From positions 124,001 through 188,000 of the forward strand of contig NZ_WRPA01000004.1 of assembly GCF_009831655.1 (NCBI RefSeq): a stretch of 64,000 nt of DNA, read 5' to 3'. Positions 63,471 through 64,000 of this stretch are shown here, one piece after another; positions within the stretch are counted from its first letter, which is position 1, and each line of letters starts with the position of its first letter. This DNA comes from Shewanella insulae. Lineage in GTDB: Bacteria; Pseudomonadota; Gammaproteobacteria; Enterobacterales; Shewanellaceae. The notes beneath the pieces are model-generated. The model had not been told where the DNA came from, made no database searches, and saw only the letters and a list, made by a program, of their open reading frames with translations. The translations under genes were made by a program, and so were the position numbers.

Positions 63471-64000
63471 CTATTTGCTCTTCACTGTGCGCTGCTCGAT
63501 ACGCTTCTCGAACGTACCTTGGATCAGGCGGTCAACATAGATGCCTGGTGTATGGATATGGTCGGGATCCAGCTCGCCCGGCTCGACGATATGCTCGGCT
63601 TCTACCACAGTGATCTTACCGGCCGTGGCCATCATAGGGTTGAAGTTGGCCGCCGTCTTGCGGAACACCAGGTTACCCATGGTGTCGGCCTTCCAGGCGC
63701 GAACCAGGGCAAAATCTGCGGTCAGCGCAGGCTCAAGCACATAGTGGCGACCATTGATCTCACGGGTCTCCTTGCCTTCGGCTACCGGGGTACCGTAACC
63801 GGTTGCGGTGAAGAAGGCGGGGATTCCGGCGCCGCCGGCGCGGATCTTCTCGGCCAGGGTGCCTTGAGGGGTGAGGATAACGTTGAGCTCACCCGAGAGC
63901 ATCTGCTGCTCGAAGGTGGCGTTCTCGCCCACATAGGAGGCGATCATTGTGCTGATCTGACGGCTCTTGAGCAGTAGCCCCAGGCCAAAATCGTCCACCC
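63471..64000 (-). CDS. scoA: Succinyl-CoA:3-ketoacid CoA-transferase subunit A, 5'-truncated by window edge
   Basis: Alpha subunit partner of ScoB. About 176 C-terminal residues are present; the N-terminus (probably ~55-60 residues including the GGFGLCGIP region) lies beyond base 64000. Visible blocks are [62 protein letters not shown] and [20 protein letters not shown], all diagnostic. An internal GTG at 63998 is not the start. Confidence 0.95.
   Translation of the reverse strand, partial: VDDFGLGLLLKSRQISTMIASYVGENATFEQQMLSGELNVILTPQGTLAEKIRAGGAGIPAFFTATGYGTPVAEGKETREINGRHYVLEPALTADFALVRAWKADTMGNLVFRKTAANFNPMMATAGKITVVEAEHIVEPGELDPDHIHTPGIYVDRLIQGTFEKRIEQRTVKSK

Overview
The window is chromosomal DNA of a marine-type gammaproteobacterium, most likely Shewanella or a close relative. 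This rests on the lpxD-fabZ-lpxA-lpxB-rnhB-dnaE order, a CrbS/CrbR-like pair, scoA/scoB genes of the kind found in the Shewanella leucine-degradation locus, a lysine riboswitch ahead of an NhaC-type transporter, and RcsF/TrmO/ProS genes close together. The species cannot be fixed from the sequence. Both ends cut genes: lpxD at the left (5' end missing) and scoA at the right (minus strand, N-terminus missing).

Layout. 1-8.7 kb: lipid A and type II fatty acid genes followed by rnhB, dnaE and tilS. The lpxA-lpxB junction is split by a terminator and a ~160-bp MITE-like repeat. 8.8-13.7 kb: diguanylate cyclase, CPA2 antiporter with RCK domains, SGNH hydrolase, patatin-like protein. 14.2-28.1 kb: a carboxylate-utilisation block made of a LuxR-type response regulator, a giant symporter-histidine kinase (CrbR/CrbS-like), a DcaP-like porin, and a seven-gene operon holding a complete branched-chain-amino-acid-type ABC importer plus two acyl-CoA ligase-type enzymes. 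28.1-35.5 kb: an AT-richer accessory block (MFS exporter with divergent AraC regulator, MocR/PdxR-type regulator with divergent azoreductase-like gene, AhpD-like protein, class C beta-lactamase) carrying two simple-sequence repeats just upstream of genes. 35.5-38.3 kb: CatB/Vat-type acetyltransferase, second MITE copy in inverted orientation, RDD membrane protein, membrane protein of unknown function. 38.4-51.5 kb: proS, small unknown proteins, acyl-CoA synthetase with a CRP-like site, secreted M28 peptidase, lipoprotein, acetyltransferase, trmO, rcsF, two secreted amidohydrolase-family proteins. 51.7-64 kb: H-NS-like protein, etfB-etfA behind a 22-bp palindrome, lysine riboswitch plus NhaC-type transporter (lysW), M3 oligopeptidase lipoprotein, tdk, unknown membrane protein, orphan periplasmic binding protein, Aer-like chemoreceptor, scoB-scoA.

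How it works together. A recurring theme is catabolism of organic acids and acyl-CoAs: the CrbSR-like system beside an outer-membrane porin, ABC importer and CoA ligases; a second acyl-CoA synthetase with a CRP-like site; electron-transfer flavoprotein genes with a LiuR-like operator; and succinyl-CoA:3-ketoacid CoA transferase. Peptide and lysine use (M28, M3, lysW) is a second theme.

The most noteworthy items are the inverted MITE pair, the heptanucleotide array immediately upstream of an intact ampC-type gene, the porin-transporter-ligase module beside a transporter-fused kinase, the stacked CRP site/terminator/lysine riboswitch, and the amidohydrolase pair in which two of three domains lack the metal-binding His-x-His. 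No rRNA, tRNA, CRISPR array, prophage or complete insertion sequence was seen.
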